Assembly (NCBI GenBank): GCA_016871495.1
Contig: VHDF01000006.1
Coordinates: 1-64,000, forward strand
Source of the DNA: Verrucomicrobiota bacterium
GTDB taxonomy: Bacteria > Verrucomicrobiota > Verrucomicrobiia > Limisphaerales > VHDF01
Direction of reading: 5' to 3'
DNA: 64,000 bases
A program made the position numbers and the translations under genes. The notes under the pieces were generated by a model. That model saw only the letters and a program-made list of their open reading frames with translations, did not search any database and was not told the origin of the DNA. Positions 1 to 10,900 of the stretch are shown here, piece after piece. Numbering within the stretch: position 1 is the stretch's first letter; every line of letters starts with the position of its first letter.

Positions 1-2487
1 GCTCAGCATTGGCCTGGCGGCCAAGGGGCGCGAGCTGCCGGGCGTTCTGTTTCGCAGAAGTCCATCACCGTCGCGAGTCTTCTGCTGTGCGTTCTCGCGG
101 CCTCCATCACCGCCCACGCCGTCACGGCTGCACTCGGCCGACGTCCCAACATCATTCTCATCCTGGCCGACGACCTCGGCTACGGCGAACTCGGCAGCTA
201 TGGCCAGGTCAGGATGAAAACTCCGCACCTGGATCAAATGGCTCGGGAAGGGCTTCGCTTCACTCGCTTTTACGCTGGAGCCACCGTCTGCGCGCCTTCC
301 CGCAGCGTGCTCATGACCGGGCAACATCACGGCCGCACTCGCGTGCGAGGCAATGCTTCTCCCGAAAACTCCGGCGCTCAGCGCCTCACCGCCAACGATC
401 GCACGCTGCCCAAGATGCTGCGGCAGGCGGGCTATCAAACGGCGCTCATCGGGAAATGGGGACTCGGCATGCCCGGCGACGAAGGCCTCCCCAACCGTCA
501 GGGCTTCGACGAGTTCTTCGGTTTTCTCAGCCAGCACCACGCCCACAATCATTATCCGGACTATCTTTGGCGAAATCAAACCCGCCAACTCCTCCCCAAC
601 GGCGTCGCACCCGTGGGCCAACAAGGCGGTGGTTACGCCACCAACGCCATCGTCTATGCCGACGACTTGTTCACCGAAGAAGCGATTCAATTCATTTCCA
701 AGCCACGCGAGCAGCCTTACCTCCTTTTCCTGTCGTTCGTCGTGCCCCATGCCAACAATGAACGGAATGCCGCCCTCGGCAACGGCACCGAAGTTCCTTC
801 TCTCGAGCCCTACACCTCCACCTCCTGGACCGCGCCCAACAAGGGGCACGCCGCCATGGTCTCCCGGCTCGACAGTTACGTGGGACGCATCCTCGACCAC
901 CTGCGCCGCACCGGACAGGACAAGCGCACGCTGGTCGTGTTCACCTCGGACAATGGCCCGCATCGCGAGTCCGGTCATTCGCCGGAGTTCTTCGCCTCCG
1001 CCGGACCGTTGCGCGGACTGAAGCGCGACCTGACGGAGGGCGGCATTCGTGTCCCTTGCCTGGCGTGGTGGCCGCGAGCCATTCCGGCCGGCGCCGTCTC
1101 CGACCACACGGGCTATGCGGGCGACTTTCTGGCCACATTCGCCGAACTCGCCGCCACCCAACCCTCCGGTCCAATCGACAGCCTCAGCCTGGTCCCCACG
1201 CTGCGCGGACGCCCTGAGCGCCAGGAGAAACATCGATTCCTCTATTGGGAATTTCACGAGCGCGGATTCAAACAAGCCGCGTTGATGGATGGACGCTGGA
1301 AGGGCATCCGCAACCAAGGCACCAGAGGGCCGCTTGAACTCTACGATCTCGACGCGGACCCCGGCGAAACCAACAACCTGGCCGCCGTATTCCCGGACAA
1401 AGTTCAGGCGCTCGTGGACTATCTGTCGCGCGCCCGCTCGGAATCCGCTCACTGGCCCATCCGTGAAGCCGGTCCGCCGGTCCCAACGTATTCGCGCACA
1501 AATGTGCTGCAATGGAGGGACGCGGCGGGAGGGCTGAAACCGGTGCGGACTCCCGAAGAATGGCAACATCGCCGGCGCGATATTCTCAGTGCGATGCAGG
1601 GCATCATGGGACCATTGCCGGCCAAGAATCGCTCGAATCCTCCCTCCTTCCGCGTTCTGGAGGAAATCGACGCCGGGACCTATGTTCGGCGCGATATCGT
1701 GTTCGAGGCGGATCCGGGCGATCCCGTGCCCGCTTATCTGCTCATTCCGAAAGCCGTGCTCAGGGGCGCTTCAGCGCCGGGAATTCTCTGCCTCCACCAA
1801 ACTCACGCCCAGGGTCGAAAAGTCGTCGTCGGCCTGGGCCAAAGCCCCCATGACCAATACGGCGTCGAACTCGTCGAGCGCGGCTATGTCTGCATCGCTC
1901 CCGCCTACCCGCTGCTCGCCGACTATGCTCCCGACCTCGAAAAACTCGGCTACGCCAGCGGAACGATGAAGGCGGTTTGGAACAACCTCCGCGCGCTCGA
2001 CCTCCTCGAGTCCATCCCCGGAGTTCAACGGGGGCAATTCGCGTCCATCGGACATTCCCTCGGCGGCCACAACGGCATTTTCACAGCGGTATTCGACGAG
2101 CGGATCAAGGCCGTCGTCTCCTCATGTGGACTCGATGCTTTTCGCGACTACATGAAGGGAAACATCAAGGGCTGGACCAGCGTTCGCTACATGCCGAGGC
2201 TCGCTCAAACCACCGCGGCCAGCCTCCCCTTCGACTTTGACGAAATCCTGGCCACGATCGCGCCCCGCCGGGTCCACCTTTGTGCTCCCAAAGGGGATTC
2301 GAATTTCTTCTGGTGGAGCGTGGATCAAGTCGCCGGCCACGCGCAGCCGGTGTTTGACCTGTTGGGAAGCAAGAACGGCCTCAGTGTGGTTCACCCCGAC
2401 TGCGGCCACCTCTTCCCTCCCGAGGAACGCGAGCGGGCTTATCGGATCATCGAGGAAGTTTTGGGCCCGGGCGCGGCGGGACGGTGA
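1..2487 (+). CDS. Secreted sulfatase fused to an alpha/beta-hydrolase (esterase-like) domain, 5' partial
   Basis: The reading frame is open from base 1, so the start codon lies outside the window; an internal ATG at 214 would delete the first catalytic motif and is not the start. A hydrophobic leader (61-120, ending ITAHA) precedes RPNIILILADDLGYG, the metal-binding start of sulfatases. The formylglycine motif CAPSR begins at base 289, so this is a cysteine-type sulfatase needing maturation by a formylglycine-generating enzyme, and SDNGPH at about 946 supplies further metal and active-site residues. From about base 1549 a second domain follows with nucleophile motif GHSLGG (2050-2067) and a likely catalytic His in DCGH (2398-2409), like dienelactone hydrolase/acetylxylan esterase families. 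Likely exported to the periplasm or outside to remove sulfate and ester groups from polysaccharides; the substrate is inferred. The stop overlaps the next start (GTGA), so the two genes are translationally coupled. Confidence 0.9.
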   Translation, partial: AQHWPGGQGARAAGRSVSQKSITVASLLLCVLAASITAHAVTAALGRRPNIILILADDLGYGELGSYGQVRMKTPHLDQMAREGLRFTRFYAGATVCAPSRSVLMTGQHHGRTRVRGNASPENSGAQRLTANDRTLPKMLRQAGYQTALIGKWGLGMPGDEGLPNRQGFDEFFGFLSQHHAHNHYPDYLWRNQTRQLLPNGVAPVGQQGGGYATNAIVYADDLFTEEAIQFISKPREQPYLLFLSFVVPHANNERNAALGNGTEVPSLEPYTSTSWTAPNKGHAAMVSRLDSYVGRILDHLRRTGQDKRTLVVFTSDNGPHRESGHSPEFFASAGPLRGLKRDLTEGGIRVPCLAWWPRAIPAGAVSDHTGYAGDFLATFAELAATQPSGPIDSLSLVPTLRGRPERQEKHRFLYWEFHERGFKQAALMDGRWKGIRNQGTRGPLELYDLDADPGETNNLAAVFPDKVQALVDYLSRARSESAHWPIREAGPPVPTYSRTNVLQWRDAAGGLKPVRTPEEWQHRRRDILSAMQGIMGPLPAKNRSNPPSFRVLEEIDAGTYVRRDIVFEADPGDPVPAYLLIPKAVLRGASAPGILCLHQTHAQGRKVVVGLGQSPHDQYGVELVERGYVCIAPAYPLLADYAPDLEKLGYASGTMKAVWNNLRALDLLESIPGVQRGQFASIGHSLGGHNGIFTAVFDERIKAVVSSCGLDAFRDYMKGNIKGWTSVRYMPRLAQTTAASLPFDFDEILATIAPRRVHLCAPKGDSNFFWWSVDQVAGHAQPVFDLLGSKNGLSVVHPDCGHLFPPEERERAYRIIEEVLGPGAAGR

Positions 2488-5400
2488 TCCGTATGATCAG
2501 CAACCCCATCCTGCCGATCCTTCTCGCACTCTCGATTCCACTCGCCGCCCGGCCGGCTGAACCGCTCTCGGTGGGCGCTTCCCGCGTCGACATCACTCCA
2601 ACCGAGCCCATCCGCCTCACCGGCTACGCGGTCCGGCAGAAACCCGCGGAGGGCGTGGATCAACCGCTCTGGGCCAAAGCACTCGCCATTCGCTCGGAAA
2701 AAGGGGAGATCTCGATCCTCGTCACGGTGGACAACTGCGGCGTCCCGGCCCCCATGACGGAGGAAGTGGCAGCCCGCCTCAGAGGTTCCCACGGGATTCC
2801 CCGGGAACGATTCACCATCTGTTCCTCGCATACGCACTCGGGGCCCTTGGTGAACGGTTTCGCCCCCAATATCTTCGCCCAAGATATCGCTGCGGATGAT
2901 CAGGCCGCGATCGACCGCTACTCGGCGCGACTGGTTGACGAAATCGAAAAAGCCGCAAAGGAAGCCATTGCCAAGCTCAAGCGAGGTCATCTGCGCTGGG
3001 GACAAGGTCAAGCCGGGTTCGCCGCGAATCGCCGCACCCCAGGAGGTCCGGTGGATCACTCGGTCCAAGTGCTCGAAGCCCGCGAAGAAAACGGGGGAAC
3101 GATCGCCATCCTCGCCAATTACGCGTGCCACTGCACCACCCTCGGCGGTGAATTCAACCGGCATCATGGCGACTGGGCCGGCCATGCCCAGGAAGCGATC
3201 GAGAAAGATTTTCCCGGGACGATCGCTCTGGTCGCCATCGGGTGCGGCGCAGACGCGAATCCGAATCCTCGCGGCGGAACCGACCATGGTCTCGCGCATG
3301 CGCTGGCCCACGGCCGCGCCTTGGCCCGCGAAGCAAGCCGCGTCCTGGCTTCCGCTGCCAAACCGCTGACCCAGGCACCTCAAGGTGTCTTCCGATCGAT
3401 CCGCCTCCCTTATCAGAAACATTTTTCACAAGCCGAGTGGGAAAGCCGGGCCGAGCGTCCCGGCATCGTCGGCTATCACGCGCGAAAACATCTCGCCCGG
3501 CTCAAGCGCGGGGAAACGCTGCCCGATTCGCTCGAGTATCCAGTCCAAGCCTGGACCTTCGGCCACGAACTCGCCATGGTCTTCCTCGGGGGAGAAGTCG
3601 TGGTGGATTACGCGATCGGGTTGAAAGACGCCCTGGACGGACGGCGTCTCTGGATCAACGCTTATGCCAACGACGTTCCGTGTTACATTCCTTCCCGCCG
3701 GATATTGGCAGAAGGCGGTTACGAGGCGGAGGATTCCCTTTGGTATTACGATCGTCCAGCCCGGCTCGCACCCGCCACCGAAAGCCTCATCCTCCAAACG
3801 GTGCAATCGATACTCCCGGCGGCCTACGCGAATCCCCAGCCCACCAACGCGCTCACGCCGCCACGCTCCGTGTCCGAGGCACTTTCAACATTCACACTGC
3901 ATTCCAATCTGGCCATCGAGTGCGTTGCCGCGGAACCACTCGTCGTCGATCCCGTAGCCATCGACTTCGGGCCGGACAGAAGGCTCTGGGTGGTCGAGAT
4001 GCGCGACTATCCGTCCGGACTCCACAACCAGGGTGCCCCGGGTGGACGCGTCCGCTTCCTCCGCGATCGTGACGGCGATGGCCGATTCGATGATGCCCAT
4101 ACCTTTCTCGAATCCCTGCCCTTCCCCACCGGACTCATGGTCTGGCGCGACGGCGTGCTGATTGGAGCGGCTCCGGACGTTCTCTTTGCCCGTGACACCG
4201 ATGGCGACGGCAAAGCGGACGACGTGAAAAAACTGTTTTCCGGATTTGCCACTCACAATTTTCAAGCGCGAGTCAATGGGTTTGCCGCCGGGTTGGATGG
4301 CTGGATCCATGGCTCCTCAGGATTGTTCGGCGGCTCCGTGACGAATTGGATGATGGCTTCCCACCCGGTGGTGGAGTGCCGCAACCGGGACTTTCTTTGG
4401 AATCCCGTCAGCGGCGAACTCCGCGCGGGCGCCGGCGTCAGCCAGCAAGGGCGCGTGCGCGACGATTTCGGAAACTGGTTCGGCAACGACAACAGCACGC
4501 TCCTGTGGCATTACCCTTTCACTTCGACGCAACTCACGCGCAATCCCCACCAGCAGCCTCCCCGCGACCGGGTGAACGTCGCCGCTCGCGAGAACCTGCA
4601 TCAGTTGTTTCCCACCAGCCAAACCCTCGCCCGGTTCAACGACTTTCACCATGCCAACCGCGTCACCTCGGCGTGCGGGCCAGGTCTCTATCGCGACGAC
4701 CTGCTGGGACCGGAATTCCAAGGCAATGCGTTCATCTGCGAACCCGTGCACAACTTGGTTCGGCGGCTCCGATTGGAGTCCGAGGGGATCACCTTCCGAG
4801 CCGGAAAGGCCCCGGAAGAATCCGAGCGCGAATTTTTGTCCTCGACCGACCATTGGTTTCGTCCCGTCCAAGCCCGCACCGGGCCGGATGGTGCACTCTG
4901 GATCGTCGATATGTACCGCCAAGTCATCGAGCATCCACGTTGGATTCCGCCAGACCGGCTCGCACGGGCCGATGTCAGAGCCGGGGACGATCGCGGTCGC
5001 ATCTATCGCGTCCGCCCTCGCTCAGGCCCCCTCCGTCCCGTGCCCAATTTCTTGACCCTGACTCCCCAGGGTCTCGCCGAGGCCCTGGATTCCCCGAACG
5101 GCATCGTGCGGGACCTCGTGCAGCAACGACTCGAGCTGGGAGTCCAGTCTGCCTCCCTCCATCGCCGTCTGCGCCACCTCGCCCTTCGGTCCGAACATCC
5201 TGCCGTCCGCATCCAAGCCCTGGCCATGCTGAATAACGCTGGAAAAATGAACCGAATATTATGGAGGCTTGGACTGAACGATCCACACCCTGGAGTGCGT
5301 TATTCAACCCTTTCCATGGCGGAAAACCGCCTCGCGCAAGGATCCCAGGATTTGGCGTTCCTGTTGCGTGATTTGGTTCCATCGCTGCACGACAAGCATC

Positions 5401-7184
5401 CGAGCGTTCGCTTCCACGCCGCATTGGCCCTTGTCGCCACCGCCGACCAGAAAGTCGCTGGTATCCTCGCCCAACGGCTGGCCGAAGCGGGACCCTCGGA
5501 CGAAATCCTGGCGGCCATCCCCACGGCCCTTCCCTCGTTGACACCCCGTTTGTTTCATTCGCTGTTGCCGCTCGCCTCGGCCAGCGCTGGCGTGCAGGCT
5601 GCCCTCGAAGCCATTCTCCCTGGGGTTGCCACCGTCCATTCTCCAGAGGCGCATCTCGCTGTCCTGGATCAACTCCTGCCCTCTCCTCCCGGCCATGCCG
5701 AGGATTGGCGCTGGCGGTGCGCGGCGGACTATCTCGCAGCCGTGTCGAAACAGCAGGCGATGCGCCCGGAAACACTTCGGTCCTGGCTCACCCCAGTCCA
5801 AGCCGAAGCCCGGCGTCTTGCGCTGGATCCGGCATCCGGCCTGCCTCGCCGCCTGGCAGCCATTCGGCTGCTGCGATTCAATCGATCCGAGTCGGTCGCA
5901 CCCGCGGCGCTAGAGCCCCTGCTCCATGCAGAACAGCCGCCCGAGCTCCTCTCGGCAGTCCTTGAGACGCTCGGAGCTTCGGCTGATCCCGCTGCCACTC
6001 GCCTTCTCTTGGATGTGTTCCCCCGGCTCACGCCGGCTTATCGACGCCAGATCCTCGAACATGCCCTCACCAGGGCCGAATCAACGAAGGAACTCCTTCA
6101 GCGCCTGCGTTCCCGCCAACTTTCCATTCGCGAGCTTAGTGCCGAACATCGCGGACGGCTCGCCAGAATGAAGGACCCTGAGCTTTCCGCCCAGGCGCGC
6201 GAACTTCTCGATACCGCAAATTCGGACGAATCCAAGACGGCGCTCATCGCTCGATACGTTCAATCGAAACCTGCGCTCTCCGTGAATCACCGGCGAGGTC
6301 CCGAGCTCTTCACCCTTCATTGCGCGCCGTGCCATCGCTACCGCGGCGAAGGTGTGGAAGTCGGACCCGACCTCGAAACGCTGACCGATCGAAGCCGCGA
6401 GAGTCTGCTCACCGCGATTCTCCACCCCAACTCTGCCATCGATGATCGCTTTCGCGCCTACGAGGTCGCGACAAGGGACGGGCGCTCACTCCAGGGCATC
6501 CTGAGTTCTGAAACTGCCAACGGCATTTCCCTTGTGCAATCCGGCGGCGTCCGACTTCATCTGAACCGATCTGAGATCGCGCGCCTCGACGCCTCCGGCC
6601 TCTCCCTCATGCCCGAAGGCTTCGAGCAACTCCTCCCGCCCCCCGACATGGAAGCGCTCATTCAATTCTTGCGGGCCTCGACACACTCCGACGGCGAAAA
6701 ACGGGCGCGCTTCGTGTCCGCAGGCAGCAGCCCCGTCCGCCTGCTCGTTCATGCTGAACGCGTGACTTATCGTTCCTGGATGGGGCCCCTACCCATGGCC
6801 TTGTGCCGACTTGATCCGGGACGCGGAAAGCTTTCCTGGACCTCGACCCCGTTGGCCGCAACCGGAGAGAGAGGCTCACGCCGGTTTCGCTTCGCGGTAG
6901 CCATGGGATTTCTATCTCAGCCTCCCGGCAGCTTCACGTTGATGGTGAATGGGCACGTCGCCGCCCGCTTCGAGGTCACTTTGAACAACGCCACTTGGAA
7001 CAGCCCCGACGGGCGGCTGCAAACCCGATACGCGGTTCAAGAAATCACGGACCAGGACAGCTTTGGCATTCTCACCATGGACGTGGTCTCGGACATGATC
7101 CCCGACGAAGGCGAGACGCATTTCATGGTGGAGGCACAACCGGTGGAAAGCCAGCGGTGGTTCGGCATTTACCAAGTCGAGTAA
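2484..7184 (+). CDS. Giant secreted protein: ceramidase-like domain + PVC-type dehydrogenase propeller + HEAT repeats + cytochrome c domain
   Basis: The start is a GTG overlapping the upstream stop (GTGA); an ATG at 2493 is a possible alternative. A signal peptide (residues about 4-25) leads into a neutral/alkaline ceramidase-like region to about residue 470, seen in VGASRVDITPTEPIRLTGY and the zinc motif SSHTHSGP. Residues about 475-830 match the membrane-bound dehydrogenase propeller of the Planctomycetes-Verrucomicrobia group, with DRDGDGRFD and DTDGDGKADD calcium-type loops. Then come alpha-helical HEAT-like repeats (about 830-1240) and a heme c domain with CAPCH at residues 1280-1284 followed by the usual LTAILHPN and GLSLMPEG blocks. 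The protein is probably periplasmic or outer-surface, passing electrons from an unknown substrate. Joining a ceramidase-like amidase to this electron-transfer body is unusual. Family assignment is firm, substrate unknown. Confidence 0.9.
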   Translation: MIRMISNPILPILLALSIPLAARPAEPLSVGASRVDITPTEPIRLTGYAVRQKPAEGVDQPLWAKALAIRSEKGEISILVTVDNCGVPAPMTEEVAARLRGSHGIPRERFTICSSHTHSGPLVNGFAPNIFAQDIAADDQAAIDRYSARLVDEIEKAAKEAIAKLKRGHLRWGQGQAGFAANRRTPGGPVDHSVQVLEAREENGGTIAILANYACHCTTLGGEFNRHHGDWAGHAQEAIEKDFPGTIALVAIGCGADANPNPRGGTDHGLAHALAHGRALAREASRVLASAAKPLTQAPQGVFRSIRLPYQKHFSQAEWESRAERPGIVGYHARKHLARLKRGETLPDSLEYPVQAWTFGHELAMVFLGGEVVVDYAIGLKDALDGRRLWINAYANDVPCYIPSRRILAEGGYEAEDSLWYYDRPARLAPATESLILQTVQSILPAAYANPQPTNALTPPRSVSEALSTFTLHSNLAIECVAAEPLVVDPVAIDFGPDRRLWVVEMRDYPSGLHNQGAPGGRVRFLRDRDGDGRFDDAHTFLESLPFPTGLMVWRDGVLIGAAPDVLFARDTDGDGKADDVKKLFSGFATHNFQARVNGFAAGLDGWIHGSSGLFGGSVTNWMMASHPVVECRNRDFLWNPVSGELRAGAGVSQQGRVRDDFGNWFGNDNSTLLWHYPFTSTQLTRNPHQQPPRDRVNVAARENLHQLFPTSQTLARFNDFHHANRVTSACGPGLYRDDLLGPEFQGNAFICEPVHNLVRRLRLESEGITFRAGKAPEESEREFLSSTDHWFRPVQARTGPDGALWIVDMYRQVIEHPRWIPPDRLARADVRAGDDRGRIYRVRPRSGPLRPVPNFLTLTPQGLAEALDSPNGIVRDLVQQRLELGVQSASLHRRLRHLALRSEHPAVRIQALAMLNNAGKMNRILWRLGLNDPHPGVRYSTLSMAENRLAQGSQDLAFLLRDLVPSLHDKHPSVRFHAALALVATADQKVAGILAQRLAEAGPSDEILAAIPTALPSLTPRLFHSLLPLASASAGVQAALEAILPGVATVHSPEAHLAVLDQLLPSPPGHAEDWRWRCAADYLAAVSKQQAMRPETLRSWLTPVQAEARRLALDPASGLPRRLAAIRLLRFNRSESVAPAALEPLLHAEQPPELLSAVLETLGASADPAATRLLLDVFPRLTPAYRRQILEHALTRAESTKELLQRLRSRQLSIRELSAEHRGRLARMKDPELSAQARELLDTANSDESKTALIARYVQSKPALSVNHRRGPELFTLHCAPCHRYRGEGVEVGPDLETLTDRSRESLLTAILHPNSAIDDRFRAYEVATRDGRSLQGILSSETANGISLVQSGGVRLHLNRSEIARLDASGLSLMPEGFEQLLPPPDMEALIQFLRASTHSDGEKRARFVSAGSSPVRLLVHAERVTYRSWMGPLPMALCRLDPGRGKLSWTSTPLAATGERGSRRFRFAVAMGFLSQPPGSFTLMVNGHVAARFEVTLNNATWNSPDGRLQTRYAVQEITDQDSFGILTMDVVSDMIPDEGETHFMVEAQPVESQRWFGIYQVE

Positions 7185-7245
7185 GAATGCCGGGAACGCG
7201 GAGCCATCTAAAGTTCACCGTCGGCAAAATCGAGCCTGTCCTCAA

Positions 7246-7608
7246 ATGAAGCGGCGAACCCTTCGTCCATTGCGGCCATCGAGGACGGCGCATCACCACC
7301 ATGTTTACGTGGTCTTGCTCGATCCGGCGGTGGCGAAACTCCGCAAGGTCAAGGTTCTGAATCCTGCCCGGGATCCAACCAAACCGTGCCTGTATGTCGG
7401 CATGACAGGACTCACCCCGGAAGAACGATTGGCGAATCACAAGTCAGGCAAGAAAGACTCGCCGATCGTGAAACGATACGGGATTCGATTGCTGCCTGAG
7501 CTTTATCGACACTTGAATCCGATGCCGTTCGAAGCCGCCGTCCGCATGGAGATGGACCTCGCGGAGGATCTTCGACGTGAAGGTTACACGGTAACTGGCG
7601 GGCACTGA
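7246..7608 (+). CDS. GIY-YIG-like small protein
   Basis: A 120-residue protein. The block HVYVVLLD followed by CLYVGMTGLTPEERLANH resembles the GIY...YIG strands and conserved arginine of GIY-YIG nucleases, and the tail has an acidic MEMDLAEDL helix. The N-terminus is short and basic with four histidines in a row. It stands alone in the plus direction, 61 bases after the giant protein, with no clear ribosome binding site. The fold assignment is reasonable, but nuclease activity is not proven because the first tyrosine block is VYVV rather than GIY. Confidence 0.75.
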   Translation: MKRRTLRPLRPSRTAHHHHVYVVLLDPAVAKLRKVKVLNPARDPTKPCLYVGMTGLTPEERLANHKSGKKDSPIVKRYGIRLLPELYRHLNPMPFEAAVRMEMDLAEDLRREGYTVTGGH

Positions 7609-7637
7609 GCCCCATGATTGGTGAAGCTTGAGCCACC

Positions 7638-7784
7638 CTCAGCGCCCTCTGCGTCTCTGCGCGAAAATATTCAGCCATGCACCCTAACGAGACCACCCGC
7701 ATCGTGAGTGGCCTGCCCGAGGACCCCATGCCGCCATAGGAATTCGCCCGATCTTGCTCGCGCAGAGACGCCGAGTGCGCAGAG
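7638..7784. repeat. Inverted repeat of the CTCTGCGTCTCTGCGCG type
   Basis: Two 26-base arms, 7638-7663 and 7759-7784, are reverse complements with about four mismatches; the shared core is GCGTCTCTGCGCG. The 95 bases between hold no convincing gene. The rest of the 7609-7944 gap contains only this element and the terminator of the minus-strand gene. Confidence 0.75.
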
Positions 7785-7860
7785 ACCGGAGCGTGGGTTC
7801 TTTCACTCTCCGCGCCCGCTGGATCTCTGCGCAGGCCCGGCAGCCGATGGTATACGAAGG

Positions 7861-7888
7861 AAAAGGGGCCGGACTTTCGTCCGGCCCC
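7861..7888 (-). terminator. Rho-independent terminator of the secreted multi-domain protein
   Basis: A perfect 9-base-pair stem (GGGGCCGGA, 7865-7873, with TCCGGCCCC, 7880-7888) and a 6-base loop. Read on the minus strand it is followed by TTTT (complement of 7861-7864). It lies 57 bases past the stop of the minus-strand gene. Confidence 0.85.
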
Positions 7889-7944
7889 TTTCGTGAATTC
7901 AATTTGAAGCAGCAGCCAGGGGCCGCTGCTTCATGCGACGAGCC

Positions 7945-10900
7945 TTAGGGCTTGATCGCGCGGAGGAAGATCGTTCCCGATCCGATCGGAGCGGTGAACG
8001 GAGTCTTCGTGCCGGCCTGCGTGGTCCAGGGACCTGTCACCGACGGAGCGGTTTGGAGCACCCAACCGGCGGGGAGCGCGGCCGGGGTCGAGGTCACTTT
8101 GACGTTGCCGCCGTCACGAACCACCGCGAGCGTCACGTCTTCCTTCGGCACCAAGGGATCGTTGAAATCCCAGTGAGCGAGCAGGCCTGTAACACTGCTG
8201 GGCGCGGCCTTGCCAGCCAAACGCTTGATGTTGGCTTCGTTGAGCGCGCCGTTGTAAACGGCGAAGTCGTCCAGGAGGCCGCGCGTGAGGTTCTGATTCA
8301 CGGCGGGACCACCGCCGATGACGATGCTGTTGAAGTCGGTCGGGAGCACGCCGGTGTTGTTGCCTTCCAGGAACAATTCACCGTCGATCCAGACTTGCTT
8401 CACGTCCGCGTTCTTGAGGAACACATAGTGCCGCCATTGATTCCACCACGTGTTGTCACCCGCAGTGAAGGTCGGGAGCTCGCTGATGTTCTTGCTGATG
8501 CGCTGGGTCGAGCCATCGCAGCAACCGGCGGTGTCGAAGTAGATGGTGTTGTCACCCCAAGGAGCGTGGGCTTGGAAGCCGCGCGTCGAACCGCTGCTCG
8601 TGGGCGAATTGAACCAGAAGATCGACCCGTTGGAAACGTCATAGCGCTTCTGCCAGACCGAGACCGTGACCGCGTCATCCGCCGTGGCGGTGTTGAAGAA
8701 GGCCGCGTTGTTCACCAGGAGCGAAGCACCGCCAGGACCGAGGTCCATGCCGTAGTCGCCCGCCGCGCCGGTGAAACCGCCCTTGTCAGCGGTCCACTTG
8801 GACGAACCGGTCAGCAGAGCAGCAATGCCGCCCACTTTGTCTTTGGACAGCGGAGGCACCGCGAATTCATATTCGGCATTGCGTGTCGCGCCGCCATGAG
8901 TGAAGGAGATGCCCACTTTGTGTTTGCTCGCCGGAGGCAGAGGAGCCGGCTGGAACTTGGCCGTCACAACCTTGCCGTTCTTGGCGACTGTGGCCGCGAT
9001 GGGAGCGCCGTCGAGCGTCAATTTCACGCTGGCGGTGTCCACGGTGGTGGCACCTTCGGTGATTTCGACTTCGATGCTGGTTCCGGGATCCGTGGCGGAA
9101 TTGCCCGGAAAAGGCGTCAGCGAGGTGATCGCCGTCGGGAGCGCGCCGCCGCCGGCGCCCGCGCGATAGGCCTTCAATCCACCGTTGGCCGTGTCATTGA
9201 TCAGGCTCTTCACGCCGTCCTTGACGGTGAACCATTCGATGTTGGCTCCACCGCCGCCTTCCTGCCAGGTGGTGCGGAAAGGATACACTCCGGCTTCTTC
9301 CACGAAAAAGCTGAAGATCGTGTCGCTCGCACCGCGCCCGCCATTGAACTCACCCAGATTCTTGCGGATGAGCACATCGTTCAGGGAACCAGCCGAGGTC
9401 AGGAAGCCGTCATCGCTGTTGACACCCATCGTGATCAGGCCCTGCGGCAGCTCGATCCAGCTGATAATCTCCGCCACGATGCCGTCGGTGTTATCTTCAA
9501 TGCTGGGAATGCCCGGCATCTGATCATCGGGCGTAAACGCGCCATTGGATCCGCCGGCTTGATCGAAGTTAATGACCGTCGGGATTTCGAACTCGATGAG
9601 GGCATTGTCCGCGTTGCTCAGCTTCTTCCCGGCGGCCAAGGCTGTGCCCGTGGCGTCAGGGTTGGCTTTGTTCGGGAGAGGGGTGCCGTCAGCGGCCTTC
9701 AACTTGCCGGCGATGGCTTCCTCGCTCTTCACATTCGAGTTGCGTGTATCCGCTTGGTTCTGGAAGACGCGCCACAGGAAACCAGGCTTGCTGGTGTTAG
9801 GGGCGGCCTTCAAGGAAGCGGCCAGCGAAACGTAGCTGAGCGTGAACGGCCCTTCAGAAATGAGAACGTTGCCGTTGTTGTCTTTCGCGGTCAGGACGTA
9901 GTTCTGAACCACTCCAGAGGGGAAGGGCTTCGCGAACTTATGCACGATATCGACCGCGCCATCGCGCTTGGTCAATGTGCCGAGGTTCACATTCTGCCCG
10001 TTGACGGTCAGCTTGATGCTGGCCGGATCGATCACAGAGCTGCCGCTGTCATTGGCGCGCGCGGTGAACGTGTCGATACCCTGACCGACGGCCGAGAAGA
10101 ACCCGACGCCACCTTCACCGAAGGTGCCGAAATACTCGATTTCGTTGATCTGATGCAGGGTGCCCGGGGTGTGGATCACGTAGTAGCGCAGATAACGGAA
10201 GGGAGCAGCAGGAGTGGCCAGGGTGATCTTGGCGACTTGATTGTGCTCGGTCCAGATGGGCACGGGATTGTCGAACACATAGATCGGAGTGTAGTTCGCT
10301 CCGTCGTTCGAACCCTGGATCTGCCACTGGGTCGGACGGCGGTCCGCCGCGTCATTTCCGGAGGTGATGGTGAAGTGGGTCAGTTTGACCGGATTCTTGA
10401 ACTGCACCGCCACCCACAACGGTTTGGCCGTGGTGGGGTCTTCGCAGCACCACTTGTCGTTGCCGCCGCCAACCTTGTTGTCGAAAATGTTGAAGGAGAA
10501 CTCGCCGCCTTCAAAACCAGGTTCGCTGTTTGAATTGATCGAGGCCCAGTTCCAAGTCGGACTGGTGGGACCCGCCGATTCATCGCCGTCATCTTCAGGG
10601 TCTGTCAGGTCCTTGCCCAACAACGACTCGGCGCCAACGCCGAGAATCTCGATGGTCGGCTTGTCCGCCCCAAGGGTCACTTCGGCGGTTTCACCGGGAG
10701 TCTTGCCAAACACGATCGCGTGAGCACCGAGACCACCCCATCCCTTTTGTCCGGGAGTCAGTTCGTCACCGTCGTTAATGGCCATGCCGAGACCGAACTT
10801 GGTGCCGGGCGTAAGCTTGGTCAGACCGAGCGAGGAAGCCGGTAACTTGATCTCGTAGTAGGTTTTCTTGGCATTGGTGTCGCGCGTCACGATGGCTTCG

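Noticed and set aside
7933-10533. 866-codon plus-strand frame
   Set aside because: It lies antisense to the secreted multi-domain protein, which has a signal peptide, recognisable domains and a terminator; the plus frame has arginine/glycine-rich sequence with no domains.
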